From: Casuarina equisetifolia
Taxonomy: Eukaryota; Streptophyta; Magnoliopsida; Fagales; Casuarinaceae
NCBI GenBank assembly: GCA_028551475.1
Contig: CM052357.1
Location: 13,253,931 to 13,317,930, forward strand
DNA: 64,000 nucleotides
Direction of reading: 5' to 3'
This document shows, piece by piece, positions 1-11,639 of the stretch. A model generated the notes under the pieces. It ran no database searches and was not told the DNA's origin. It saw only the letters and a program-made list of their open reading frames with translations. Made by a program: the position numbers and the translations under genes. Within the stretch, counting starts at the first letter, position 1. Each line of letters begins with the position of its first letter.

Positions 1-82
1 TTACAAGGCTCCTACATATTCAGGAGCTCGTTATTTTCTTACCATTGTAGATGACTTTTCACGAGACACTTGGACATTCCTT

Positions 83-1165
83 ATGAAAGCCAAAACCGAA
101 ACCCTCACTCACATTAAAAGTTTTTTTTCAATAGTACAAACCCAATTTGAGACCTCAATCAAGCGCGTGAGAAGTAACAATGCCTTAGACTTCTTTAGCT
201 CAGAATGCACATATTTCTTAATATCCCAAGACATTATTCATGAGAGTTCATGTGCCTATACACCACAACAAAATGGAGTGATGGAAAGGAAACATCATCA
301 TATTTTAAATGTTGCACGTGCATTACGTTTTCAAGCACAACTTCCTCTTCGTTTTTGGGGTGAGTGCATACTTACTGCTAGTTATTTGATTAATAGGACA
401 CCTACTCCTATCCTTAAAAGGAAAACTCCCTTTGAGATCCTCCATGGGTATGCACCTTCTCTTACTCACTTGCGCGTCTTTGGATGCTTGTGTTATGTCA
501 CTGATCTTACACAACATGATAAGTTTGGACACCGGGCAATCATGTGTGTCCACATGGGATACTCCTTCACTCAAAAAGGATATCGCCTATATGACATTAA
601 GGGGGGGCGTTTCTTAATTAGTAGGGATGTCGTTTTTCAAGAGAATATTTTTTCATTTGCACAATTATCAAGACCTTGTCCTGATCCCCAAGGACCAACC
701 ACTATGTCTACCACACCTATAGGTGATATAGCTTCCCTAAGTCCACTACCAATAGTTCCCGTCACAATCACAAAACATGAGTCTCCTGTCATTACACACC
801 TACCTAATTTGGTCAACCATTTCCCAAATCCCCTTGTTGCCATTATAGAATCCTTATCCTCTCTTCCTATTCATGCATCCTCATCCTCACACCCAACTCG
901 AACTCCTAAACCTCCCATGTGGGCTACTGATTATGTCTGTCCTACCATACCCACTACCCCTCATTCTCTATCCCATGTCATATCATATCATCAGCTCTCT
1001 CCTACACACCATCATTTCATTGCATCCATCTCCACTATTAGTGAGCCTTCCACATATCAGGAGGCTGTACATGATCCTAAATGGCTTGATGCCATGGCCG
1101 AGGAGATTAAGGCTTTAGAGTCTAACCATACATGGGATCTAGTTACTTTGCATGTAGGGAGATGA
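83..1165 (+). pseudogene. Copia integrase core and linker
   Basis: The open stretch covers the second half of the integrase core and the linker towards reverse transcriptase. The signature 'TPQQNGVMERKHHH' (about residues 60-73) is the Copia integrase motif around the catalytic Glu. It is followed by the conserved 'GECILTASYLINRTPT' region and the 'VFGCLCYV' block. After residue 190 the sequence turns into a Pro/Ser/Thr-rich linker and ends in 'WLDAMAEEIKALESNHTWDLV', the usual lead into the RT. A TGA at 1162-1164 interrupts what should continue into RT. The N-terminal zinc-binding part lies upstream in another frame or outside the window. Confidence 0.9.
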
Positions 1166-1279
1166 CCCATTGGTTGCAAATGGGTCTACAAAATCAAACA
1201 TAAAGCTTATAGGAGTATAGAAAGATATAAAGCACAATTAGTGGCAAAAGGGTATAGCCAAAAAGAATGAATTGATTAC

Positions 1280-2242
1280 TTGGAGACCTTTGCCCTAGTG
1301 GGCAAAATGATTATTGTGCGTATCTTGGTAACCCTTGCTTGCATTCATTATTGGGAACTACATCAAATGGATGTCCATAATGCTTTTCTCCAAAGAGACT
1401 TAGATGAAGAAGTTTACATGAGAATTCCTAAGGGTATTCATAACAGAGGGGGTAAGAAAGTTTGTCGCTTGAAGAAATCTTTATATGGCTTAAAGCAAGC
1501 ATCAAGGCAATGGTTCTACAAGTTCTCTGAGGCCTTCATTGACATTGGCTTTCATCAATCTTATCATAATACCTCTTTATTTATTAAACATATTGGTAAA
1601 GACATTCTCATTGTATTCATTTATGTTGATGACATTATCATTACAGGGGGGGATGAGCCATCTATCCTTGAGTTCAAGAAGTACCTGCATTCTAAGTTTC
1701 AAATTAAAGATCTTGGTCCAGTAAAGTATTTTCTTAGAATTGAGTTTGCCAGAGCTAAATCTGGTGTTGTTTTAAATCAAAGAAAGTATGCATTGGAGCT
1801 CATTTCAGAGTGTGGACTTTCTGGGTGTAAGCCTGCAGAGACTCCTATGGAACAAAACCTCGATCATACTTCTGAGGATTATGATGTAGGCCTTGTAGCC
1901 CTTGACAAGACGAAAGAGAAGGATGATCCATTACTTACATATGTTACAGGATTTAAGCGATTAATTGGGAGATTAATATATCTCACTATGACCAGGCCTG
2001 ACATTAGCTATGCCTTCCAAATTTTAAGTCAATTCATGCATGCTCCTAAATGGTCTCACCAAGAAGTTGCTTTTCGTGTTGTTAGGTACATTAAGAACTC
2101 CCCTGGTATGGGTTTACTAATGAAGACAAGTAACAAACTTGACTTACATGCCTTTTGTGATTCAAATTATGCAAGGTGCAAAATGAGTAGAAGGTCTGTC
2201 ACAGGTTTTTGTGTTAAACTCGGAGAATCCTTAATCTCTTAG
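1280..2242 (+). pseudogene. Copia reverse transcriptase
   Basis: This 320-codon stretch is a near-complete Copia RT. Visible landmarks are 'HQMDVHNAFLQRDLDEEVYM', 'LYGLKQASRQW', the catalytic 'YVDDIIITGG' motif and 'TRPDISYAFQILSQFM' at the RT/RNase H connection. It enters RNase H ('FCDSNYARCKMSRRSVTGFC') before a TAG at 2240. The region 1166-1279 also reads as RT N-terminus ('CKWVYKIKHKA..', 'LVAKGYSQKE') in a related frame with a stop at 1268-1270. The catalytic Asp pair is present, but surrounding stops make it non-functional. Confidence 0.92.
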
Positions 2243-2365
2243 AAATGCAAGAAACAAGGTACTGTCTCTCGATCCTCCACTGAAGCAGAATACCGAGCCA
2301 TAGCCTCTACTTCATGTGAAATTATTTAGCTACTAGAACTATTAGATGACTAGCAAGTTAAGTCT

Positions 2366-2626
2366 TTGAGACCAGTTGCCCTTTTTTGTGACAATGAATC
2401 AGCCATGAAGATTGCCACTAATCCTGTTGTGAATGAAAAAAGTAAACATATTGAAGTCGATTGTCACTTCATACGAGAAAAAATCGCACAAGATATCATT
2501 AGAGTAGCTCATGTTTCTACTAAGCAACAACTTGCAGACCTATTGACAAAGGCTTTGGGCATTCAACAACATTATTTTCTCCTTAGCAAGTTGGGAGTGT
2601 TTGACTTGTATAAAACACCAGCTTGA
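2366..2626 (+). pseudogene. Copia RNase H C-terminal part
   Basis: This reads 'LFCDNESAMKIATNPVVNEKSKHIEVDCHFIREK', the C-terminal half of Copia RNase H, then 'TKQQLADLLTKALG', the conserved tail found in nearly all plant Copia polyproteins. It is separated from the upstream RNase H segment by stops at 2240 and around 2326-2352. The natural stop is at 2624-2626, eight bases before the LTR start. Confidence 0.9.
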
Positions 2627-2835
2627 GGGGGGATGTTAAGAAAATAATGTTACATTGTATACATTGTCATTACCCATTGGGCCAAGGTTTTGTACATATA
2701 TGGCCTTGGCCCAATAGGTTAGCCTTCTGGTATTAGGTTACTTTATTAATCCTCCTCTTATGTATCCCAAATGTATGTAGAGAAAACCATATATTTTTGT
2801 TCTTAAGAAAAGAGGTTTAATTCCAGAATTTATGT
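2624..2835 (+). repeat. Purine tract and 3' LTR of the first Copia element
   Basis: A polypurine tract (GAGGGGGGA, 2625-2633) directly precedes TGTTAAGAAAATAATG at 2634, a canonical LTR start. The LTR is about 200 bp and AT-rich, with a local inverted repeat around 'GGGCCAAGG ... CCTTGGCCC' (2679-2711). The 3' end is not sharp; I place it near 2835, where base composition changes. Confidence 0.7.
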
Positions 2836-3790
2836 TGACTCTCACTCTCTAAGAGGCCCTACTAACGCTAGGTGGATCAAACCCCGTGCAGTATTGGTAA
2901 GTTTATCCATGCTAAACAAAGACAAGACTTCAACAAGAAATCGTACTAGAAGAGAGTAACAAGAGGACTCTATAGTAAGAAGAGAGTTTGCTTCAGCGAT
3001 TAAGTATCGTATGAAATCCATTAACTCCCTGAAGGATGGTGGTTTGTTTATGGACCTCTGGTACCTTGGGGAGAGTATTTGCTGGAACATACTAGTGCAA
3101 TTCCCTCATTTCGGTTTGACCTTTAGAACATCTGTCTTACACGTTTTCGTCAATGGACTCTCAATAGATCACCCAGGGAGCGAAAAGGCTCTCGGTAGCG
3201 TGGCCGCTTGGATGAATCAAATGAAGTATCAAAGGAACACACTGTCCTTTAGTGAGGCATTGATTGGGATCTTATGCCATCATGAAAATAGGCCCCAAAC
3301 TTGGAGGCCTTTGATTGTTGGTGTTCCTATTTTGATATAAGGCAGTGCAGCCTTGTGCATATGGTAGACGAGGGTGGGACATCAAACGGGTTCGGGATAA
3401 TAACTCCAGACCTAGGATGGCGGTATTGGCGCGATGCTCAGGTATAACCTCAAGGTCACCTATACATAATGTGTATGAGATCGACAATTTGAAAATTGGA
3501 TTGAGAAAGGAGGCTTAGTATGAGGTGAACCACATTAGCTCGTTGAGGATGCCCTTCCCTATCGTAGGAAGAGGGGGAAGGAGATAGGATCTAGTGTCCC
3601 CAAAAGCCAAGGCTTTAAGTAGTAGAGAAAGCTCAAGATGGGCCTGCTTTCCGTTTAAGTGCAATATCGAAGGGGAGATAGTAGATGAGTAGATGAAGTG
3701 CTGAAATCTCTCACTCCCAAAGTGCCTCCTAGACACCATCTGGGAGGAATCCGTTGGTTGGGGAGGAAGAAACCGCTCCTAAGACAAAAG
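2836..3790. other. Unidentified block, possibly mitochondrial DNA in the nucleus
   Basis: No gene is recognised. The block is clearly less AT-rich than its surroundings and has the texture of plant mitochondrial intergenic DNA. It starts abruptly at the LTR end and fades near 3790, where AT-rich sequence resumes. Short ORFs inside (for example 3011-3340 plus) match no family I know. A nuclear mitochondrial insertion is an inference from composition only. Confidence 0.3.
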
Positions 3791-4700
3791 GGTTGCTAGT
3801 GCGGAGAATAACAAAGGGGTGGTGGCACATGCCAGCAACCAATGAGAGCCAACACCAGCATTGGAGGCAAGAATAGGGTGTTTGAAATTTGAAATGAAAA
3901 TGTCGAGAGAATTCTCTCTTTGAAAAGAGAGTTTTTTGGGAGAGATTTTTTTAATATATTTTTTAATTGTTTGGACACTTTTCATCACAATTCAATGCAT
4001 CTCATTACTTTTTTTTTTATTTTATTGTTGTGCATTTATGATTGCACCCTAAATGTATAACTATTCATACATTTAATAGACTAGGAAATGTGAACACCTA
4101 TATAAAAAGGCCCTTGGAGATTATTTAATTCTCACATTATCTACGTCATTCTTTCTATTCTTTTTAAAACTCTCATTTTTTCTCCCCACAAAACTCCATT
4201 CACCATGCTCTTGTTAAAAGTAAGCTCAATTTTGAATCATTAGTTAAGTGTGAAATGTACTAGTGCTAAGTGCATTACATTAGGCAAGACTAAAAAAAGA
4301 CTACTTTCTTTGTTCCTATATTCTAGATCATTTTCATTCTTTTTTTTTTTTTTAGTTTTCTATTTTCAATTTCTTCATGGTATACATCAAATTTGTATTT
4401 GTTATATGAAGTACATAATCTTAGGCAACAAAACCAAAATTTTCCTTTTGAGTATAGATCATTCCTATGTTTACACTTTATTATAGAATGAGATCATAAA
4501 ATGTAAGCATCACCACTATTAAAACAATTCGATGAAGTGGCATGGGTCTTAATGTTTCAAGCCTACATTCTTTCATAATTTTAGGGAGAATGTCTTCTCA
4601 CAAACACATATCTTATTACTAACTTACATTTTTCCTTCCAAATGGTAAGAGTCCATTCAAAAAATTATTTGAAAAACAACCCATCACTAAAAACTTATGT
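3791..4700. other. AT-rich non-coding stretch, possibly an old LTR
   Basis: No coding content is supported. A TATA-like CTATATAAAAAGGCC at 4099-4113 followed by pyrimidine-rich sequence resembles the transcription-start region of a plant LTR, but no paired copy is found in the window. A poly-T run lies at 4341-4353. Confidence 0.3.
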
Positions 4701-6020
4701 ACTTTTGAGTGTTGTTGTTATGTCATCACCTTGAATACACATAAAAATTCCGATCCTCACATTCTTTCTCCTGACCATCTTTGATTTCCCCGCTAGACAA
4801 TTAGCTACCCCATCAACTCCAATCATGTGTATGACAATATATATACTATGGCCTTACTCCTAATTGATGAAGTATTTTTTCTTAATACATTTGACACCAT
4901 ACCCACCTCAAAGACTACCCTTGCTATCTCCTCAACTCCATCAGTTGACTCACCTAAATTTGTCACTTGATACCAACCCTAACACATCATTGTAGCAATC
5001 TAGCAATGTCACTAAACCCCACATATGGAGCTCAAACTAGATATGTCCTAACTTACCTTATACCTCCTACACCTTTCTATATACAATCTCCCAATATGTT
5101 TCTCTTGATTAACGTCACATGCATTACAAGCATTTCATTACCTTTGTCTTTGTTGTCCAAGAACTTTACACCTTTTAAGAAGCCATGACAAATCCCAATT
5201 GGGATATTGCCATGGATAATGCGCTTATTGACCTAGAATGCTTACCACATATGACTTCCATAAGTCTCATCATGAGTATTTTCAATTTACCAAAATTTAG
5301 GGTGATTCCTTTGTCATTTTGCTCATTTATGTTAATAACATTTTGATCACAAAAAATAAAAAAAAAATTGTTATTTCAAAGCTCAAAAAGTATCTCCACT
5401 CTATTTTTTTCATAAAAGATCTTGGTCAATCAAAGTTTTTCCCAAGTATTGAGATTACTCACCTTCTAGAGAAAATTTCCTTGAGTCAATACAAGTAGAC
5501 ATTAAAACTCATTTCTAAAGCAGAGTAGCTAGCTTTAAGTTGCCATCATTAATTCCTACGAGGCAAAACAAGAAATTTATGAGTATAAAATATGACATCA
5601 ATTCTAAGGAAAGCTACATAACCTACCTCATAAAGATCCTCCAATTTATCAAAGATTAGTTTGCAAAGTAATCTATTGACTCTTACCAAACTTGACATCA
5701 TTTTCTTAAGAGTTAGCAAGATCTCATACTCACGTTCCTATCTTCCTCAAACTTTGAATTGCAAGCTTACCACGATTCAAACTACAATGCATGTTTCATC
5801 ACAATGAGGACTACCATAGGAGTTTGCATCATGCTTGAAAACTTAATTTCATGGAGGCCAAAGAAACAACTCACTATCTCACGTTCATCAAAGACGCAAA
5901 ATATTTGGTTATGTAGGTCATTACAAGTAGGACAATATGGATGGATCATAAGATTGCTCAAGGATTTTGGGTTTCTCATGAGTCAACCAGCTGATTATTC
6001 CTTTTCTCACGTCTTGTAAC
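4700..6020 (+). pseudogene. Decayed Copia pol fragment (RT and RNase H)
   Basis: Fragments in several frames follow Copia order on the plus strand. Around 4960-5230 there is a Pro-rich linker ending in 'NPNWDIAMDN', the RT entry. Around 5310-5500 there is RT with 'YVNNILITKNK' in place of the catalytic YVDD and 'LHSIFFIKDLGQSKFF'. From 5755 to 6019 there is RNase H ('YHDSNYNACFITMRTTIGVC', 'SWRPKKQLTISRSS'). The catalytic Asp pair is changed to Asn and many stops are present. No LTRs are recognised. Confidence 0.72.
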
Positions 6021-6021
6021 A

Positions 6022-7600
6022 TACATCTATCCTAGTTTCTCTCAATGTAGGGATGAACTATGTCTAAACTAATGCCTTCTTTCCATATGCAAAACAAAAA
6101 TTTGAAAGGTTAACATGTAAACTGTAATAAGTAAAATACAAAACAAATGGAATTGTGCCTCCTCCTGCAAAACAATGTCCAGAAAATATCAAAACTATTT
6201 TGATTTGAGCTTGAGTTAGACGATTAACCAGTATAATCGTCCAAGAACAGCTCGTTGCAACACTCTTACCAGCCGTGGTGAAAGCTCCAAGATCAAGCTG
6301 CGCATGGTAACTGAAAAGACAAGGAAAACGAATGGATAAACCGGCCTCGTCCCAGTAAGAACCGCACCTCTTGAGTTCGGAAAAAGTTGTGGGAAATTCT
6401 ACTTGGGTTCTCATTAACCTTCTTGCCATATACATATGACTCCTCTGTTACAAAAGACACACAACAAACAGACAACCCCTACAGACTCTGCTACCAACAC
6501 CTCTGCAGAGTCAATTACTGCAACTGCGGCTGCTCACCCCAAAAGGACAAGCAAGATAGCCCTCCCTCTTTACAGACCGACACACATAAAGAAAACAAAC
6601 TACAATACCTAAATTAGCTAAACATAAAGATGACCCAGCTCCCATTAGTGAACGTCACTCCAAAAACGTTTCACTTATGATTTTCTTACTGAGGCATGGT
6701 CATAACATACTTCACTACTAGGAACATAGGAATACAACTAAAGGTCTAATGGACAACCCAAATCCTTTACAAGATCATTTGAATCACATCTTTTTTCTGG
6801 TTAAGAATTTGGGGTACTACTTCAATCATCACAAAAACATTCTTCTAGCATAAACCAGCTTTCCTGATACAATCAAATCTCTATTGAATGTCATGGGCCT
6901 AAAATTCCAACCCAAAAGACTAGCCTATTAGGTAGAAGCGTCTTATAAACTCAAGACCTCTCACCTGTCTTTCCAATGTAAGATACTATCCTACATATCT
7001 TCTCTCTTGCAGTGTTCTATCCTAAAACTTGACATGAAACTCACTTTTCTTGCCTCCAAACACTTCTAATGCTTCTTTCATTTTGTTTGAGTTCTCCACA
7101 AATCCCAAACTCAATAAGAAATTAGATTTCTCTAATTGTGATATTAGGTCCTCTCCCAAACTTGGTAATGGGTTCAACTCTTTTTCCTAGAACCCAATTA
7201 TTCAGTTCTTGTGGGTTCTCCTGGACAAGTTTACAGAGTCGCCTCTTCCCGGCATTAAGGTAGCAAACAAGGTCTTAGCTCTCTTCAAAGTACATGAACC
7301 CAGCAATAGGGTGTGAGAGCGGACGGTCTTCTCAATCTCTAGGACCTTTATCTCGATGTCATTCAGCAAAAAGAGAGCACTGCCTCTTCAAAACAAATTT
7401 CCCCACTCGGATTTATGGAAACTACCAAAACATGGAATGTATCTGGTCCATGCTGGATCTGGACTTCACCATGAATCCCATTAGGGTAAGTGTACTGTCC
7501 CCAAAGCCCTCAAATAGAAGGTCCGGATGCCCGTCAATCAATCCAGCCAACTGCTCCTCGCAACATCCCATCTTCCTGGAGCAGGCTGGGGTGGGGTGAC
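6022..7600 (-). pseudogene. Third, truncated mTERF copy with its downstream flank
   Basis: From 6022 to about 6190 the sequence matches the downstream flank of both intact mTERF genes (compare 9057 and 41193 onward). From about 6735 to 7600 it matches the C-terminal half of their coding region on the minus strand, up to the segment equivalent to 'GLIDKHPNLVFE'. The N-terminal half and promoter are missing. Between the parts, 6190-6700 has no counterpart in the other copies. A block at about 6888-7034 interrupts the coding match. Multiple frameshifts and stops make this a pseudogene. Confidence 0.85.
6888..7034. repeat. Insertion of about 145 bp inside the mTERF pseudogene
   Basis: Alignment by eye to 9867-9890 shows the mTERF match stop after 'ATCTCTATTGAATG' and resume at 'AAACTCACTTTTCTTGCC'. 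The intervening piece has no counterpart in the other two copies. It could be a small element or a remnant LTR; no target-site duplication is obvious. Confidence 0.5.
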
Positions 7601-7639
7601 ACCATTTAGACACCAGAAAATAATGAGTCATCAAGCTTC

Positions 7640-9508
7640 CAGACTAATATCAGCTTCAGTTGATATTATCTACAATTGTTCGCTAAGACCAAATTCTCAT
7701 CCACAAAGAATGATCCCAAATAAGTTTGATAGTCATATTGAATGCCAAGTGTATCATAGCTTCTTTTTTGGGTAAGAGGTGAATTTCATTAATACAGATT
7801 AATTTTAGAAGAAAATAACCACTCCGCTCTCTACTCTAGCAGCAGTAAGTAGCTCATTTGAAAGAATTTAAGACTATATATGCAGCTGCAAAATTTACCT
7901 CATCATGGCCCTGACTCTCCAAGAGCAAGGATTCTACAAGTCATCTAAAATCTTCTTAGAAGACAAAGGACGGACTACAACTTGCTAAAAAGGATACGCT
8001 AAAATGGAGTTTATGCAATCTGTAAAGTTCTCCACCCGCTGGAATATTTTGAAAAAGAATCCTCAAAAAACATAAAAAGTTGTGTCAAAGTTTCTGAGGC
8101 CTGGGGCATATTAAACCCATTCAGTTCACTAGGAATTAACACTGGGACAATTCCTTTTGAATCTGCAAGGAAGGCTAAGACGGTGAAGAAGTTTTTGGTA
8201 ACAGAAGGCCAGTATCGGCCAGCTCATAAGCATTTGCTGCAAGGCCAAAAAAGAAAAAGCAGAAAACCTTTGCTCATTGAAATAGTCAGATGATGTCAAT
8301 GTTTCCTGTCCTTTCAAGCACCAAAGGCTAGGCATGGCTTAGACAAATATACCGCAGTTATGGCAATCTGATACCAAAAAATATATTGACAAAAGTACTG
8401 TACTTTTACTGTGATATTCTACAAGATAAATATTGAAATACAAAACATGAAAGCTCATTATAAACACGCAGCCCTGAGTAAAAATTGGCTGCCCCAATGC
8501 ACAAACAATCACTTGAGGGGGGGAAAAATTTTCAAATTAACCCGAGAGTGGAAGCAATTCCAATTATTTTCATTTCTTTCCTCACATTAGCGACCTAAGA
8601 TAACAACAGAGGAATACCCAAATCAGAATTGGTAAAGTTAGATGGAAACAACATGACTCGTAGGCCAAAAATTATCCTATGGTCATACTGTAACTTCAAA
8701 TTACAATCTATATGGCTAATTATTGTTGTCAAGACTATAGATAGCCAAAGCTAACCAAAAGAGAGAGCCAAACCCAAAGAAAAGTACATGAATGAGAAGA
8801 TAATTTTTCTATGATGGTTGTAGAGCAATAACAAGTACAGAATCAAGAAAACTCAAATTTCAAATAACAAGTAAAACAATGGGGAGAGGTTTTTCACGAG
8901 TCCAACCCATCTCAATGACTTGTTGTCTCAATGGTGTCTCCACCACCCTCAAGGAACAAGTTTTTAATGAGTAAGCCATACTTCAAGTTGTCAATGTGCA
9001 AAGAAATCTAACTTCTTGGAGTAATTTCTGAAGCTAGCAGAACTTTAGATGGGCTGCTTCTACATCTATCCCTGTTTCTCAGGGGTGTGAGGCTGAATTA
9101 TACTTGAACTAATGCCTTCTTTCCAAATTTGGCAGGTTAACTTGGAAAACTATCACAAGCAACAAAACCCAGGAAATGGATTGTACGTCTTCATGATGGA
9201 CTCATGTTCTATGCGTACACAAGGACTGATCTATTTTTCATGGGATGTCAAAACACTAAAGCCAACCCAAAAACAGCAAGGAAAATGAATTTAAGCAATG
9301 TTACCCGGCTTTAAATGCTTTTGTCCTTGAACTCACTAATGTGCTGTCAATAACTCCAAAAAAATTGGCTTCACTTGAGCATATGCGAATTAAAACCCTT
9401 TGAAGCATTTTTCAACTTGTAGCTGTAAAACAGAGAACTTTTCCACATTGACTTGCTAATAACTTGCAACGCAAAAACCTTAGAAGTACAAATGAAAAAA
9501 AAAAATCA
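7640..9508. other. Downstream flank of mTERF copy 1, part of the segmental duplication
   Basis: No gene is supported. This stretch aligns with 39505-41701, the downstream flank of copy 2, over most of its length. Shared blocks include 'GTGTATCATAGCTTCTTTTT' (7750 and 39600) and 'GAGGTTTTTCACG' (8886 and 41025). The last few hundred bases include the 3' UTR of the mTERF gene. Confidence 0.85.
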
Positions 9509-11266
9509 TTATCTAGAATAGATTTTTTTCTTCAAATCTTGCCAAACCTGAGGGCCACTGGGATGACGACTTACATACTGCCTTTCAAATATTTTATCTG
9601 TGCATGCAACGACAGTGCTCAGGGTCAGTTTGGGATTTGCTGTTCCTTGATCTTTGAGCCAATTATACATTGATAACCTCAGCTTGACCCTCTGAACTGT
9701 GTATGAAAGATATGATGGGAATGCCACTAAGCATGATACTGGATAATTCAAATCATTTACAAGATAATCAAGCTTCATTTGAATCACATCTTTTGTTTGG
9801 TTAAGAATTTGAGGCGATACTTTGACCATTTCAGAAACATCCTTCTGCTGTAAACCGGCTTTCACGATACAATCAAATCTCTCCTGAAGCTCACTTCCTT
9901 TCCCTCGAAACACTTTGAATGCCACTTTCATTTCCTCTGAGTTCTCTGCAAACCCCAAACTCAATAAAAAATTACACTTCAGCGTTTCAGATATTAGGTC
10001 CTCATCCAGTCTTGGTAATGGATCAACTATTTTTCCCAGAACCCAATTATTCAGTTCTTGTGGGTTCTCCAGGACAATTTTACAGAGCCGCTTCTTCCCA
10101 ACATTCAAGTTAGAAAGCAAGCTGTTAGTTTTCTTCAAAGTACATGACCCCAGCAAGAGGGTGTGAGAGCGGACAATCTTCCCAATCTCCACGACCTCCA
10201 TCTCAATCTCAGTCAGGAAAAGAAAGCACTGCCTCAAATTTGAAACAAATTTCCCCACTTGGATTTGTGGAAACTGCAGAAACATCAAACGTATCTGTTC
10301 CATTGTGGATCCAGATTTCACCATGAACCCAATTAGGGTAAGCGTCCTGTCCCCAGAGTCCTCAAATACAAGGTTCGGATGCTTGTCAATCAATCCAGCC
10401 AACTGCTCCTCGCTAAATGCCATCTTCTTAAACAGGAAAAGAAGGTCTAACATCCGGTTCCAATTATAAGTAGTCCCCTCCAACAGATGCCCTTCAATCC
10501 AAGTGACTTCCATTCCAAAACGCTTCAGCTCCTCTAGAACCTGAACAAACTCCATATTAACGTTTCCGATTAAAAGACTGGGACTAGAAACAACAAACTT
10601 ACGTACGGTGAACTGGCTAAGCCCCAGTTCTTCATAAGCTCGTAGCTTTGATGACAAAACCCCATTATCATATTGAAAAACTTCTTTTGACTCCATATAA
10701 ATCTTCCCAATCTTATTCGGCGGTATCCCATAGTTACATAAGACATGATAATTCTCCAGCAACAAATCATCATCGCTCAGAAACATCAAATCGCGTGGAA
10801 GAAGAGGAATATATTCAGAAGGTTTCAGACCAAAGCTCTCAAAGAAGGGCTCAAATTCATTAATGGGATAGTAACGCAAAAACCGGGTAATAGACCGCCC
10901 GATATCCTCCCCTTTTACGACCTTTTTCAAAAGCTTTTCGAGAAAACGAGGCGAGTTTTTACTTATATTCTCAGCATCCAAGAATTGTAGTTTCCTAGTT
11001 GAATGCAAGTAATCTAGCAATGCAGCTTGGGCTTCTTTCCTTGAGGAAGGGGAAAATTTCCTAACGATTTGGCAATTAGCACATGAACCTTTATTGAAGT
11101 TTTCACTTTTTTCACTTTGAAGGGTTCTTTTTGTTCCATAATACCGAGAGTTTTGCGCAATGTGGAACCAAAATCCCCATTTTGATGCTCCAAGGTGGTT
11201 TTCACCAATATGAGAAGAAACCCATTTGAGAACAGAGAATCCTCTGAGTTTCGCCAAACGTATCAT
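9509..11266 (-). CDS. mTERF-family protein, MTERF18/SHOT1-like (copy 1)
   Basis: A single-exon, uninterrupted 585-residue protein of the mitochondrial transcription termination factor family. These are organelle-targeted helical-repeat proteins that bind nucleic acid and regulate organelle gene expression. Residues 1-60 are basic and Ser-rich with few acidic residues, as expected for a mitochondrial presequence. From about 105 to 560 the chain is made of mTERF repeats, seen as recurring hydrophobic helices with Pro turns: 'SSPSLLIG' (228-235), 'KHPNLVFE' (295-302), 'QFPQIQ' (331-336), 'SPQIL' (484-488) and 'FPSYLSY' (516-522). The phrase 'FLRYYPINEFEPFFESFGL' and the C-terminal 'HPSGPQVWQDL' recall Arabidopsis MTERF18 (SHOT1), so that subfamily is the best guess. 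I chose the Met at 11266 because it aligns with Met 43453 of the paralogue, while the sequence upstream is not conserved in frame. The paralogue is at 41702-43453. Confidence 0.9.
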   Translation of the reverse strand: MIRLAKLRGFSVLKWVSSHIGENHLGASKWGFWFHIAQNSRYYGTKRTLQSEKSENFNKGSCANCQIVRKFSPSSRKEAQAALLDYLHSTRKLQFLDAENISKNSPRFLEKLLKKVVKGEDIGRSITRFLRYYPINEFEPFFESFGLKPSEYIPLLPRDLMFLSDDDLLLENYHVLCNYGIPPNKIGKIYMESKEVFQYDNGVLSSKLRAYEELGLSQFTVRKFVVSSPSLLIGNVNMEFVQVLEELKRFGMEVTWIEGHLLEGTTYNWNRMLDLLFLFKKMAFSEEQLAGLIDKHPNLVFEDSGDRTLTLIGFMVKSGSTMEQIRLMFLQFPQIQVGKFVSNLRQCFLFLTEIEMEVVEIGKIVRSHTLLLGSCTLKKTNSLLSNLNVGKKRLCKIVLENPQELNNWVLGKIVDPLPRLDEDLISETLKCNFLLSLGFAENSEEMKVAFKVFRGKGSELQERFDCIVKAGLQQKDVSEMVKVSPQILNQTKDVIQMKLDYLVNDLNYPVSCLVAFPSYLSYTVQRVKLRLSMYNWLKDQGTANPKLTLSTVVACTDKIFERQYVSRHPSGPQVWQDLKKKIYSR

Positions 11267-11560
11267 GACCAGTTTGATGGGATTTGGAAGAATAAGATGA
11301 ATAAAGAACCCAGCAGAAAAATTTTCAGCAAAATAGCCGTTGTTCTGAAGTCTCTGTGCTGAAATCTTACCTTGGATTTTTTATGGGAATGCGGAAAAGG
11401 AAATCAGCATCTGCCCAAAAAGCGTTAAACTGAGTTCGCGAAGCTCTGCTGTAGTCCTGGTGATTGAGTAGCAACCCACGAAGGGAGCTGTAGTTGCATA
11501 GAGTGCTAAGCCCACAGAACCAGTAGGGTTTTCCAACAAAGGTCACGTGGTGCGGCATAA
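11267..11560 (-). promoter_or_regulatory. 5' leader of mTERF copy 1
   Basis: This is conserved at DNA level with 43454-43755 in the paralogue. Open frames exist in both copies but in different phases, so the segment is better read as a 5' untranslated leader. A strong donor-like AAG|GTAAGA lies at 11371/11370, and the same motif is present in copy 2, so a leader intron or alternative splice form is possible. Confidence 0.5.
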
Positions 11561-11583
11561 GGGCCGTTGCTACTGTCCTCACG

Positions 11584-11589
11584 TATATA
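11584..11589 (-). promoter_or_regulatory. Probable TATA box of mTERF copy 1
   Basis: TATATA within CTATATACGTGAGG (minus strand) lies about 320 bp upstream of the start codon. The paralogue keeps a matching TTATATACGTGCGG at the equivalent place (43779-43784), and the flanks on both sides stay alignable. Conservation between copies supports a core promoter; a transcription start about 30 bp downstream is inferred. Confidence 0.6.
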
Positions 11590-11639
11590 GCAATCCCTCG
11601 TGAATAAAAAATTAACATGTAAAGGGGAGATTTAATAAT

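Larger units (their letters stand above)
1..2835 (+). mobile_element. Ty1/Copia retrotransposon, 3' part, cut by window edge
   Basis: The plus strand carries, in order, a Copia integrase, reverse transcriptase and RNase H, then a purine tract and the start of a 3' LTR. This is the Copia gene order (integrase before RT). The reading frame is broken by stops near 1164, 1268, 2240 and 2330, so the element is dead. Gag, protease and the 5' LTR would lie left of position 1. No target-site duplication can be tested because the left end is missing. Confidence 0.93.

Noticed and set aside
11367..11618. Small minus-strand protein upstream of mTERF copy 1
   Set aside because: It overlaps the TATA region, and the homologous DNA in copy 2 is open in another phase, as expected for untranslated leader.
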